From Piscicola geometra (taxonomy: Eukaryota; Annelida; Clitellata; Hirudinida; Piscicolidae): DNA of 64,000 nt. The position numbers were made by a program, and so were the translations under genes. The first letter of the stretch is position 1, and the number at the start of each line of letters is the position of its first letter. This document shows, piece after piece, positions 1-12,533 of this stretch. The DNA is taken from NCBI GenBank assembly GCA_943735955.1, contig OX030966.1:6393893-6457892 (forward strand), in the 5' to 3' direction. Below the pieces are notes generated by a model. The model ran no database searches, had not been told where the DNA came from, and saw nothing but the letters and a program-made list of their open reading frames with translations.

Positions 1-215
1 AGACGCAGGCCATGTTACAATGGTTCTGAGAACCATGGTCAACTTAAAGGTTGCCAGTTCGAATCCTTGACAAGCAACCGTGAACTATCCTATACCTAGT
101 GTATATGATGCGGTATTTGCGACGTATGCATTGAGAGATGTGTACGTCGTGTGGAGTGGCGCCTTGGCGCATAAGAACCATGGTTCTCAGAACCATTGTA
201 ACATGGCCTGCGTCT
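1..215 (+). repeat. tRNA-derived SINE core inside 38-bp inverted repeats (foldback element)
   Basis: Bases 1-38 are the exact reverse complement of bases 178-215, giving 38-bp arms around a 139-bp core. The core holds a Pol III B-box-like motif (AGTTCGAATCC, about 57-67). It aligns with the SINE copy at 41460-41654 on the other strand: both share the B box, a CTAGTGTATATGA-type body and a TGGCGCC tail. The A-box half of the other copy is absent here and replaced by the left arm. The left arm starts at window base 1, so the outer extent is unknown. The inverted repeat is seen directly; the SINE origin is inferred from the second copy. Confidence 0.7.
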
Positions 216-1440
216 GTCAGGCTGTGAACAGTATAGACCAAAAAAAAATTTATTTTAAGTTTTCATGCCGAGTTCAAACATTATGGAGATTAGAACAAAT
301 GGGTGATGATGAAAACTTGTCAGATGAAATCAAACTGGTCAGTTATATTATTTTTATTTTATAAATTAATACTTTTAATTTTAATTTCCAGTTCATTGCT
401 CAGTTGATCCCTTCGACAAAAGAAAAGATGCCATTGATCTTATTCATATGGCAGCATGTCTGTTGCATCCCCAGTATGAAAGAATAATAAGAAAAAAGTT
501 TGGGATAGAAAAGAAATAAATACCAAGACTTTCATTAGAGAAAATTTAATTCTATTTTGTACAGCCAAACCAAATTGCAGTGCCATTGAGAAAAAAAATT
601 GTTATTCAGACCTATTATGTTTGTTTTTATAACGTAAAAATTAGAACAAAATTTGTACACTACCAAATTATACGAATGATTTCATTTATGCAGTTGTGGA
701 GAATAAGAATGTTGTCAAAAACATTATTGGGAAATTAATAATAAGGAACAAGGTAAAAAGTCGTAAGAGGATGAATTGTACAAATATTCACAATTACGTC
801 CCAATAAAATGGAAGATTATAAAGATATTTAAATTTATTGGAGTATAATGAACAATTTACTAATACTACAAGAATAAATATTTAAATTTAAATTGGAAAG
901 AAAATTTTCTGTTTTTCAAATAAATAATTTTAAGAAATTTTAGGACTAGAAAGTTTGGAACCGGTGAACATGGCAGCGAAAAATAATGAAAAGACCATTT
1001 TTTTCGAGAATGGGTCGGGACCAGGTCAAAAATTTTCGGGAATGGGTCGAAACCGGGAATCGAGTTACAGGAACGAGACGGGACTGAAATCGAAATTCCG
1101 ATGGCCCGTCGGGAACGGGACGAGACCGGGAATGAAAAATATTCGATGTCCGACCTCTAGTGTGCAGGTGGGCATTAACCTTAACGAGTGTTTTGAAAAA
1201 TCTTAGTTTTTTCCACTGTAGAAAAACTTTGCCGCAATGACTTGAAGCGATTGATTATTCTAATCTGCGCATATGCAGGCTTTCGAGACTGAGTAATTAA
1301 TCCTTTCAAATAATAGAAAAAGATCGATTTAAACGCTCAAATGCAAATCTCAATTGACTTTCACACAAAAGCCACGACTCCAAATCGACTGAAAAAAGGA
1401 TTTTGGATCGAAAATTCTTTTGCCATCGTTTATGCAAGCG
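216..1440. other. AT-rich non-coding stretch with possible transposon remnants
   Basis: No convincing gene. A short open segment (about 392-519) encodes a stretch ending in LLHPQYERIIRKKFG-like residues, preceded by a reasonable acceptor (tttccag). It could be a degraded transposase tail or a gene-fragment exon, but I cannot assign it. Bases 955-1165 form an abrupt GC-richer block of degenerate GGGAACGGGACGGGACC-like repeats inside AT-rich DNA, a composition seen at the ends of some hAT-like DNA transposons. No matching terminal inverted repeat was located. Confidence 0.35.
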
Positions 1441-1452
1441 AAAGTCTACGTC

Positions 1453-1460
1453 TATATAAG
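1453..1460 (+). promoter_or_regulatory. TATA box of the small secreted-protein gene
   Basis: TATATAAG lies about 32-39 bp upstream of the ATG at 1492, so the 5' UTR would be very short. The spacing fits a TATA-driven start around 1480-1485. No other core element is evident. Confidence 0.55.
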
Positions 1461-1491
1461 TGAGGTGGCAGAGAGAGCCAAAAAAACCAAG

Positions 1492-2130
1492 ATGGCCACT
1501 AAGATGGGTTTGTGTTTGCTGATTGCTTGCGTTGCTTGCAGCCTTTTCCAGTGTACTGAAGCAAGCTTCAACCAAAAGGACCAAGATTACATTGTGAAGA
1601 TCCTTAAATCATTCGTCAAAATTGTGGATAATAAAAACTCAACAAGTTCTTTGGTTCGCTGATGCATGTGTAAAAGATTCAATAAATAAGCTTTCAATTA
1701 TGTTTTAGCCGTCTTTTTACATTTTATGAGTTATTAATGCCACTGATATTTCAAGTTAACTGAATAAATGAATGCAGGTATGGGACAACACCTTGGTCGG
1801 TCCAGCAAAGACTGAAGCTGCCACTTGCCAACAAGGGCCGCCCAAGGTCAATGTCATTCATGCCATCTCGCCCAATCAAAGTTCCACGACCGAACTCTTA
1901 ATAGCCTTTATCGGCTATACCAAAGGTCACAAAGAACAGTTTGTGAGTGCTTTTGGCAGTTCAATTATCTTTAAAAAATACATTTAATCGTCTCCACGAT
2001 ACTTTCAAACTTTCAATAAATAATTCTGCAGAAAGGTGACAAGGTCAAAGCTGTTGGATGCGGCAAAAAGGAATGCAAAGGTTGTATGTCTTTTCCGGCC
2101 ATATTATATATGCATTTGATTGGTTATTGA
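1492..2130 (+). CDS. Small secreted protein, unrecognised (3 exons, about 141 aa)
   Basis: Proposed exons are 1492-1653, 1778-1942 and 2032-2130, all joined in phase 0. Residues 1-24 form a clear signal peptide (MATKMGLCLLIACVACSLF...). The mature protein is about 117 aa. Exon 2 has one Cys (TCQQG), and exon 3 has a Cys-rich, Lys-rich segment (GCGKKECKGC). The start was chosen because the ATG follows a TATA box and has a good context (aagATGG). Donors are GTTCGC (weak) and GTGAGT (strong); acceptors are aatgcag and ttctgcag. Exon 3 may instead splice at GTATGT near 2084, so the C-terminus is uncertain. I do not recognise the family. The short length, signal peptide and paired cysteines suggest a secreted effector or defence-type peptide, but that is inference only. 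Confidence 0.5.
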
Positions 2131-4387
2131 TTGCTTGATAAAAAGAATACAATTTAACCAACAAACATACATATTTTCAACTATCAAGCAACATAAATAT
2201 TGTACTATCATAACTATTGGACGAGAACAAATATATGTACTATGCGTCAACCCAACAGCCACTGAGATCCACATGGTTTGCCATTTGAAAGTGCAGTAAG
2301 TCATTCATGGTATTTTCAAGGATATAATAACTCTTTTAAAATGTTTTAAAAGTTGTTTTGGCTTAGCACTATAACATTTTAAAGATTTACTCTTGTTTAA
2401 TAGTAAAACAGTTTTAATGATTCTGATGAAGGAACGACCAAAACTTCAGATAAAGAGGCGCCGATCTGAAAAACCATTCTCTCCGGAAAAACAAATTTGT
2501 TTATGATCTTAATGAATAGAATCTTCTCTTAAATATTTAGATATAATTGTTTTTAAACATTCATTTGCAAATTATGATTTTAATGAATTAATAGAGCTCA
2601 ATTTGGTGAATAAATTATTCTGAACATGAACTTCTTAATATAACATTTAAACTTTAAAATGTTATAATTCCAATAGTTTCGAAACAACTGTTATCGCTCA
2701 GTTCAACAAAAATAACAAATTTCACTTAAACGAATGAAGTTTGAGATGTGGCAACCAGGCAATCTTTTTTTAAATATAATTTTACATCTAAATACACATT
2801 TGAAAAACTAGTATGTTAAATGCTCCGAAAAAACGTTGGGAGTGTCTCAAAAGAGGAAGATGATAATAGTTGGGAGAGAGTATGAAAAAGTTAACTCTGA
2901 ACGCATCTTGGAATAAAAAATATAAAAATATTAAACAACATATATATTTAATAAAACCTAAGCTATACGTGTATGTAACAACTTAAAATAGCATTAAAAA
3001 AATGAATAAAAAATGAAGGAGGAAAAGACAAATGAAGGTAGAGGAGAAATAAGAAAGAAAAGAGAAGAAAGGAAGAAAATGAAAGAAAGGATAAGAAAAA
3101 GAAGAAAGAATGAAGAAAGGAGAAGGAAGGTGTGAGAAAGAACCCCTGGAGCGTGGCTATTTGAGGCGGCCATTAGACACTGCATTTCACGCTCACGACA
3201 CACTGACATGCTAACAATGACACAGTGCACACATAATTGCCACATGCACTAATTTTGAGGATTAAGGCTTTGATTCGTAATATTTTTGCTTTTAGGATTG
3301 TTATTCTATTATTATGTTAAGTATTGTTGGTTTTTAGTTATTAATATGCCTGATTGGAATCTTTTTGTGCTAATTTTAGACCTCTTGGAGGGTTATTTTG
3401 GGGTCTTTTATGATTTTAACTTTCATGCTTAGTTTTTCTAATTTTGTTAAACTATTAATTCGTAAAATATTCAAATCACATCATTTAATTTTGAAAACTG
3501 GGAAAAAACTTTTTTTTTAATGTTTAAATATTTCCAAAAAAATACTTAGGAGTATTAAGTTAATGTAGTTGTCATTCAAACCGCCCTACCAATCAGAGCC
3601 TCCATTTGGAAATCACCTTCTTTGATTGGTCAACTTATTCCAGGATTCTAGATGCTACTAATGGCAAGATGCCGGCTTAGGACCAACAAAGTCGTGAGAT
3701 TGTTGCCAGATTAAATCGCAACTATCAAAGGAAGTAAGATCTTAATCATTTTGATTCCATAGCGCCGACTAATTAACAAAAATACTCTTTGATTCAATAT
3801 AAATTAATGGCTAGTGTTACTTGTTAGTGTTAGAGGGTGAAGTGTTGCTTGAGGCGTTTGTAAAGGGAGTTTCCGAAGTATTTAATTTTTGTGAGTAACA
3901 AAAACAATTTAAACAAAGTAACAAAAATAAAACAATAGCAACAAGAACTATAAAACAAAATAACAGCAACAAAAACAACGACAACAATAAACTGGTTTGT
4001 TAATTAGGACGTGTTCTTCTTGATGTTATCTTCTGCACTGGCGGAATTCAGGCGCTAGTGACAACACTGTTGGAACATAAGTTGTGCACTCACTCAGAAG
4101 TTTAATGGCATTCTGCCGTACCACTATAATCATTATAAACTATAATCAGTATAATGCCATAAAAAGTAAACGATAAAGTACTGTAAAAGCATTACAATTC
4201 TATAAAATTCAGTAAAACAGTTGACAATGAAACTATAAAACAGTAAAATGCTGTGCCATTACCGAAATAACTGTAGCTAATGCCAATTTTTAAAGACTTT
4301 AAACAAGTTTTATTTCTCTTGTGTGGATAAAATGGAGCTTAACTGAACATCAATAAATGACGAGAAGAAACTTTGATTCGCCACAAA
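2131..4387. other. Intergenic region upstream of Zic
   Basis: No supported gene. It is AT-rich, with a purine-rich tract at about 3000-3130. Two CCAAT-type motifs lie close together at about 3590-3630 (accaatcag and, on the other strand, gattggtc). A long A/C-rich leader (aacaa repeats, about 3896-3990) may be part of the Zic 5' UTR or a simple repeat. Confidence 0.4.
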
Positions 4388-6309
4388 ATGGCCTACTATA
4401 AGAACAGGCCTAATGACCCAATATCATTCTACACTAACTTCTTCGAGCACAGCCACTTGTCAAGCTCTCTGCAGTCGCCACGCTTCCCACCGACCTTCCA
4501 GGCCCCTCCTGCCACACCCACCCCTCCTCCTCCTCCAAACATTTCACTCCTCCTTCGACCACTTAGCCATCTTCCACCGAGCCACACAAGCACTTTCTTC
4601 GCTGATGCTTGGAAGGCTTATCCACCTCACGACTCCGGCTTCAGCGTCCCATCTCCGATCACCTCCGCTCCTCCACCAACAACGCAGTCTTTTGACGACG
4701 ATGACGACAAGTATTCGTCAAATAAATTCGACCATCCCTTCAACCACTTCAACCACTTCAATCACTTCAACCACCACTCGAATCTTCTCAAATACCCACT
4801 GAAAACATACAAAAATACTCAAACGGGCTTAATCTCTGAGAACATACAAAAGTATTACAAAGATCTCAACAACTACACAACCTTTCAGTACCACCAACAA
4901 CAACATGAACATTTACATCACAACGACAACAACCTTAACAATGAGAACAACAACAGCAACGCTCTGTGTTCTCCAATAACATGTCAGTGGATGCTACAAA
5001 CCAAAGCTTTAAACAACGACCATGAATGCGAAGAAAATAAATACAACGACAACAAAAACCCAAACAACAAGATCAATATGAACATTAAGGGTGACACACA
5101 AGATGCTGAAACACACTTCGGAAAACAACAAACACGTTCAGCAACACACACCAACAACCACGGCAACACCATCCCTTCACCCACCCCCGTTAATAACATC
5201 CACAACATCTCCTCCATCTTCCAAGAACCCATCTTCAACTACCTCTCTACTAACACCACAAAAACACCATCACTAACCACAACCACCACCACCAACAACA
5301 ACAAAAATCAAAACACCAGCAACAACATCCACCTCCACAACCCACAACAAAACATCTGCGGTGAAATTTTCCATTCGATCAGCGAGGCGGTCATCCACCT
5401 GACGCTGGAACACGTGGGCGGCTCGGAGCAGGGCGACCACACCTGCTACTGGCGGGGGTGTGCCCGGGTGGGGGAGTCGTTCAAAGCGAAGTACAAACTA
5501 GTGAACCACATCCGCGTGCACACCGGTGAGAGGCCCTTCGTTTGCGGCTTCAACGGCTGCGGCAAGATCTTCGCCCGCTCGGAAAACCTCAAAATTCACA
5601 AGAGAACGCATACTGGTGAGTGTTTCTTCGCTGCTGGTGGTGGCTTGTTTTTGAGGTGGGTGGCTGGTCTTTTTTGAGGTGCGTGGTTTGGTACTTTGTG
5701 ATCATTTATGTGTAGGATTTCATTCTTTTAGATAATGGAAAGTTAATATTTTGTATAACTTTTTTTTAACGCATTTCAAAGAATGCACCACTCACAATTT
5801 CCCGCCATTGGTGACATCATTATCATCACGCTCATTAAAGACCGGCTCTCTCAACTAACACCAACTCTTTCATTTAAGTGCTTGTAAAGTAATCAAGACT
5901 GAAGCAAACAAACACTAATTATTCAAATTAGCATTGGATCTAACTAACCCAGGAGAGAAACCCTTTCTATGTCCAAGTGAGGGTTGTCAGAGGAGGTTCG
6001 CTAACAGTTCTGACCGCAAGAAACACTCCTTGGTGCACAGTAGTGACAAGCCTTATGTCTGCAAGGTAGCATGCCAATGATATTCAAACAATCAACTTAT
6101 ACCACCACCAAAAGACAACCAATGCCCCTATCAAGCCACCTACCAACAATCCACCACTAATCGCCTTCCTCCAGGTTCCCTCCTGTTCCAAGCGATACAC
6201 CCACCCATCCTCCCTCCGCAAACACCTCAAGACTCACGTGCCTTCTGAGCGGGGAGGGATCCAGATGATGTCTGGAGACGATGGTGTTGCCGTGGGTACG
6301 GAGGAGTAA
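4388..6309 (+). CDS. zic: Zic family C2H2 zinc-finger transcription factor
   Basis: Three exons, 4388-5615, 5953-6065 and 6175-6309, give about 491 aa with consistent phases. The start is ATG 4388 (aaaATGG context); the upstream TTG-initiated extension is ignored. The zinc-finger block is diagnostic of Zic/odd-paired: [38 protein letters not shown] across exon 1/2, then [12 protein letters not shown] and [10 protein letters not shown]. Zic proteins bind GLI-like sites and act in neural and segmental patterning. Two departures are visible. Finger 1 has its first Cys (C199, in TCQW) and second Cys (C324, in ICGEIF) separated by 124 residues of Asn/Thr/His-rich sequence, where Zics normally have about a dozen. 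Finger 5 is C-x4-C (CKVPSC) rather than the usual Zic C-x2-C. The N-terminus is Pro/His/Asn-rich, with an HFN repeat. Only six residue types dominate the insert, so slippage expansion is likely. Assignment to Zic is firm; ortholog class is not. Confidence 0.93.
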
Positions 6310-8014
<1,705 letters not shown>

Positions 8015-8643
8015 TCACTGTAGCAACAAGATTTCCAGATGATATTGTAATATGGTGTCTCGGACGTCGGCGAACACATGCTTTATATTCTCGGTGTCAA
8101 CCGCGGTGGTGAAGTGGTGATAAAGTTGTCGCTTTGGCTCTTTCCGCAGGCAGTTGTACTTCTGTAGAAGAAAGCGTTGCACGTCGTTGAGGTTTCTGGG
8201 ATCGCCGGTGAAGGCGGGAAAGAAGTGGGAGATGTCGGTGGTAGCGATTTTCTGGACGAGAAGGTCTGTCTTGTTGAGGAAGAGGATGATCGAGATGTTC
8301 TGGAAGAGTCTGAGCAATGGTGGTGGTGGTGGCAGAGGGAAAAGATGGTGGGTGAAGTGGTTGTGCTGGTGGTGAGGGAAAGGATGATGAAGTGGGTGGT
8401 GGTGCGGCAACAACATTTACCTCCCCCCCTTCTCAACAACCCCCTAAAAAACCTCAACCTCCCCTCAACAACCAACACGCCAACCACCCATCCTACACCT
8501 ACACGCACCTATTATTGGCGACGATCTCGAAGATGGCACACGACTCGTCGAGACGGTTCGTGCGACGGTCCTCGTAGATCACCTGGTCGAACTCGCTCGA
8601 CGAAGCCAGGAAGAGGATCGACTTGACGTCCTGCAGAGGGATG

Positions 8644-8685
<42 letters not shown>

Positions 8686-9989
8686 TGTTATTATCAGTAT
8701 CATTGTAATCATTGCTATCATCATTGTTAATATCATCGTCATCATTATCATTGTTATCATCATCAATCATCAATCAATAAAATAATAAAAGAAATAATAA
8801 AATACAATAAAAAGACAATCAATTAAATAACGATAATAACAGAAATAATATTATAGAAGAAAAAACGAAAAAACATGAGCAATCTTTTGATTAAAGGACC
8901 CACAGGAAAGCACTGGTACCACTTCTGGCGTTGCGATCGCTGGCCGCCAACGTCAACGAAACGGAAGGGCACCTTGTTGATCTCAAAGTCGTGGTCACTG
9001 ACGCCCTTGGTCGCCTTGCGTGCGTGCAGAATGTCTTGGTTCGTGGGTTTGTAGTTCTGGGTGGGTAGATAGGGGGTGGGTTGGTGAAAGAAGGGTGGGT
9101 TGATGAAAGAAGGGTGGGTTGAGAGTTTGAAATGTTTAGAAAGAGTTAGGATGAAATATAAGAAGACAGTTCAAGAATTTGGTTAATAATTATTTTATTT
9201 TATTAAAAACAAAAAAAGATTCAAAGAAATTTGAAAGCCTAATGGAAAACTGGATTAAATTATGAGAATGGTGATGAAGAAGAAGGATTGATGGTTAACC
9301 AGTTGAGATATGCGGTGGATGCTGTCCATGAAGTACTTGGTGGAGTCTCCCTGGTGTGGTGTGGAGTGGAAATAGTGAGGGTGGTGGTTTTAAAAGTGAT
9401 AATGATTTTGATACAATGGTCATAATATTGCATTAAATAGATGAATTAAATCCAAAAAAATTGTTGTTAACAAAATAATCATTTATTTTGAAAAATAAAA
9501 AAATCCATTAAAGACTCCTACCAATAAATACTCAGAGCGTCTTGCATAGGCGGCCTGCACACTGGGGTCACTCCACAGTTGCTGGATGGCAGGTGAGTAC
9601 TGCTGGAAGACGGGCTCCTCAAGTTTGATGTTCGAGTTGAAGGAGAAGACAAATGAGGCGTTGTTGGAACTTTCCTCGCTCGAGAATCCGATCTGGAGCT
9701 TGATGGTCGCGTCGATGAGGACCTTCATTCCGAGCATGATGTTGTCGTAGACGGTGACTTTGTAGAGCTTCAACTCCTCCTCGCTGAAGTGCTTACCGTT
9801 GATGATACGCATCTGCTTCACGAAAGTGCTCTTGCCGCTCTCGCCACTGCCCAGTAGAAGCACCTTGATCAGAGACCTGTGGAAGTCCTTTTCCATAGAT
9901 ATCTGACGATCGATCTTCGCTGTGGTCAAACGTTGGTCCTTTCCCTCGTCAGAGGAAAGGCATGGAAGGCAAGTTGATACAAAAGACAT
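8015..9989 (-). CDS. GNA12/13: Heterotrimeric G-protein alpha subunit, G12/13 class
   Basis: Five exons on the minus strand, 9522-9989, 9300-9350, 8904-9056, 8509-8630 and 8015-8309, close in phase to 362 aa. GTPase motifs are G1 GSGESGKS (exon 1), the switch-I RKATKG (exon 3), G3 [12 protein letters not shown] (exon 3), G4 NKTD (exon 5) and a G5-region TTAVDTEN. The C-terminus [14 protein letters not shown] matches the G12/13 class (vertebrates end DIMLQ), not Gs, Gi or Gq. An N-terminal CLPC pair is a candidate palmitoylation site. The family couples receptors to RhoGEFs and Rho-driven cell-shape change (concertina in flies). One oddity is that the exon 3/4 junction gives QCFPDVKSILF, with Pro where G-alpha subunits usually have Asp or Glu. 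This residue rests on donor choice (GTGGGT at 8903), which fits length and phase. The intron before exon 4 carries a (CAT)n repeat close to the acceptor. Confidence 0.95.
8641..8690. repeat. (ATC)n microsatellite in a Galpha intron
   Basis: About 14 ATC units, starting 11 bp from the exon at 8630 and followed by imperfect ATC/ATT repeats to about 8775. It lies in the intron just upstream of Galpha exon 4. Confidence 0.9.
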
Positions 9990-10714
9990 TCTAGCTTTTG
10001 AACTTTAAAGTTTAAAGGGATAAAGAAATATTGTAATTTTATTGTTTGTAGTTTTGTGTAGAAAATTTTGTTAGGTCATTCTGGAAAGAAAAATCCATTT
10101 TAATATGTTCTTGTTTATAATTTCAAACACCGGAGACGAAAACATTCATAAATGCACTCGATATTAAGACCAGAAAAAATACTCACAAAATAATATATAA
10201 AATGGCGCCCAATGTATATATTCTATACTTTATTCTAAGTAACTTATTTATAGTAGTTTATGAAAATAATTATCTGAAATTTTAATTTTATAATTAATAT
10301 TAATATCTCAAAAAGTAAAATAACTGCTTTCAAAATGCTTTGCAAGAGTAGTCATTTGACTGGAATATTTAAAAGTGAATATAACTAGTTGAAAATTGAC
10401 GAAAAGATTTGCATCATAAATTCATTTATTAAAATAGGATAATTTAAAATTTATATTACAAGTTTTTTAGGTTATTAAAAATTTTTAAGATTTCATAAGA
10501 AAATGAGTTTTATGAGTTGAAAGCATAGAGAATATTATTCAATTAATAATTGTAATTAAGACTAATTATTAAGTAATGGACCACAGAATAAATAATGAGG
10601 GTCTTTTTGTTCCCACTGTTCTTGAAACCCCTGACAATGGTATTTTTTATAGAATCGCATAAATATATCCAATTTTTGATACACAACCAATTAACACTTG
10701 AAAAATTCCATCAG
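9990..10714. other. Region between divergent Galpha12/13 and USF genes
   Basis: Strongly AT-rich. It should contain the Galpha promoter and 5' UTR and, on the other strand, the missing first exon(s) and promoter of the USF gene. No TATA box or start exon could be assigned. Confidence 0.4.
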
Positions 10715-12204
10715 GCAGTTACTTTCTAGTTGTTCCTAAGAGCAACCCTGAAGAAGCAATCAAGCAAGAGTGCACAAACAACAACAATCACATCAACCAC
10801 CACCAACTACTTCTGCCAAAAACACACATTTATCAATACATAGAAAACACACAACAACAACAGCAACTAGACAAAAATGCATTTCAACAACAACGCCCAA
10901 AACCCAGGAGGGATGACAAACGACGTGCTAACCACAACGAAAGTATTAGTCTTAGTTAAAAATGAATTATTAAATAAGAATAATATTATTTATATTAAAG
11001 TATCAGTAATAATAATAATAATAATAATGCTGTCTCATTCAACTCTTTTTCCAGTTGAGCGACGGAGGAGGGACAAAATCTCGACGTGGATTTCCCAGCT
11101 GGGTCTCCTGCTGCCCGTGCCTTCCCACAACAAGAATGAGGTATCTATCCAACTATCCATTCATCTTACCATCTATCTATCCCTCCACCAATCCATTCAT
11201 CCACCAATTCACCTATTAATCCACCCATCCAACAGAGCAAATGTGAAACGCTTATAAAGGTTTGTGAGTATGTGACAGAACTCAAATCCATCCCTCTACC
11301 TATCTCTCCATCCACCCATTTCTCCAACCTGTCCTTCCATCCACCCGTTCCTCTACTCATCCTTCCATCCACCCATCCATCCAAAGGTTTGTGAGTATGT
11401 GACAGAACTCAAGACGGAGCACAGCAAAATGAGCAAGAAGTTCACTGAGTTCTCTAACGTGAAAGAGGTCGAATAATTCATAATTTGAAATATTTAATAC
11501 TATTTTTGATTTACTTTTTAAATTATTTAAATTGATTCTTCTTTAATTAATAAAATTTCTTCAAAATAAAGTGGTGATACACATTTAACTTTTTTTTAAA
11601 AAGTGTTTTTACTGTTTTTTACGTATAGTATATTGTTTGTCTTATCATCATTATCAGGATCATCACTATCACCATCATCATCAATCGTCTCAGCATAATC
11701 ATCACCACCACCATCATCATCATCATCATCACCACCACCAGTCGCTACGGAGGCTAGAGCAGGAGGTGAGTGAGGGCTTGGAGGAGAACAGCATGTTGAA
11801 AGACGAACTGCTCAAGTGTGGCTTCCAACTCGAACAGGTCTCAGTGCCCGAGGCTGCCAGTCAACAAGAAGGTGGGTTCCGTGTGGCATTGAGGGAAGAA
11901 TGGGGTGGCTTTGGTGGATGGGTGGATAGATGGATGAGTGGATTGATGGATGAGTGGATTGATGGATGAGTGGATTGGTGGAAGGATCGATAGGTGGATG
12001 AGAGAAAAGTTGATAGGAGTATTATTGAATACAAATAGTTAAAAATAAATTAACATATTTTTTTCTATCACAGAAACTACTTATCTAGTGTTCGACTCAA
12101 ACGACAACAACCGAAAACTCAATGGAAATGAAGAAGAAGATGGTGGTGGTGGTGATGATGATGGTGTTATGCAGAATGATATTGATAATTACTTTCAATC
12201 CTAA
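10715..12204 (+). CDS. USF: USF-type bHLH-leucine zipper transcription factor (5' exon not found)
   Basis: Exons are 10715-10942, 11055-11140, 11236-11259, 11387-11467, 11742-11871 and 12074-12204. The product includes GSYFLVV (the USF-specific region), RRDDKRRANHNE then IERRRRDKISTWISQL (basic region and helix 1), SKCETLIKVCEYVTEL (helix 2), a zipper-like coiled coil (LRRLEQEVSEGLEENSMLKD) and an acidic, Gly-rich tail ending DNYFQS. USF factors bind E-boxes (CACGTG) as dimers. The basic region and GSYF motif separate it from Mitf and Max. The first listed exon begins in the middle of a Gly codon, so at least one upstream exon is missing from this model. Exon 3 is only 24 nt. The intron after it (11260-11386) is flanked by a 30-bp direct repeat, described as a finding. 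Ile replaces the usual Val at the exon 1/2 junction (HNEIERRRR). Confidence 0.88.
11256..11412 (+). repeat. 30-bp direct repeat flanking a USF intron
   Basis: Bases 11256-11285 and 11383-11412 are identical (start AAAGGTTTGTGAG, end GAACTCAA), offset by 127 bp. The intron between the copies is also 127 bp, from the GT of the first copy to the AG of the second. The rest of the intron is CCATC-type pyrimidine repeat. Confidence 0.9.
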
Positions 12205-12533
12205 TTTAAACTTTCTCTTTGGAGTTCTTCACAAACATATTTGATTACTCAATTTCACTTTAAAGCCAAATCACTACTTATGCATTTTAGACTTAATCTT
12301 TGAAAAAGACAAAAGTCTTGAGTATGCTAGTTGAAATGTATTTATGTTTCTATTGCATTATTCATTATTTGATGAATTGCTTGACAAGGCATTGGGTGAT
12401 GATTATGGAGGGATTAAAACTTGTTTTTATGGAAGTGATAAACTCAAATTTGTGCCTATCAACATGCATCTTATGAACTCTTCTGTATTTCATTAGGATT
12501 TTGTATAGGACTTCAAAAAATGTATAATAAAAG
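12205..12533. other. USF 3' flank
   Basis: AT-rich sequence following the USF stop codon, presumably the 3' UTR. A candidate AATAAA-like signal (ataataaaag) lies at about 12522-12531. No gene seen. Confidence 0.4.

Noticed and set aside
44..364. Small open frames on both strands at the left edge
   Set aside because: They overlap the inverted repeats and SINE core and have no independent coding evidence.
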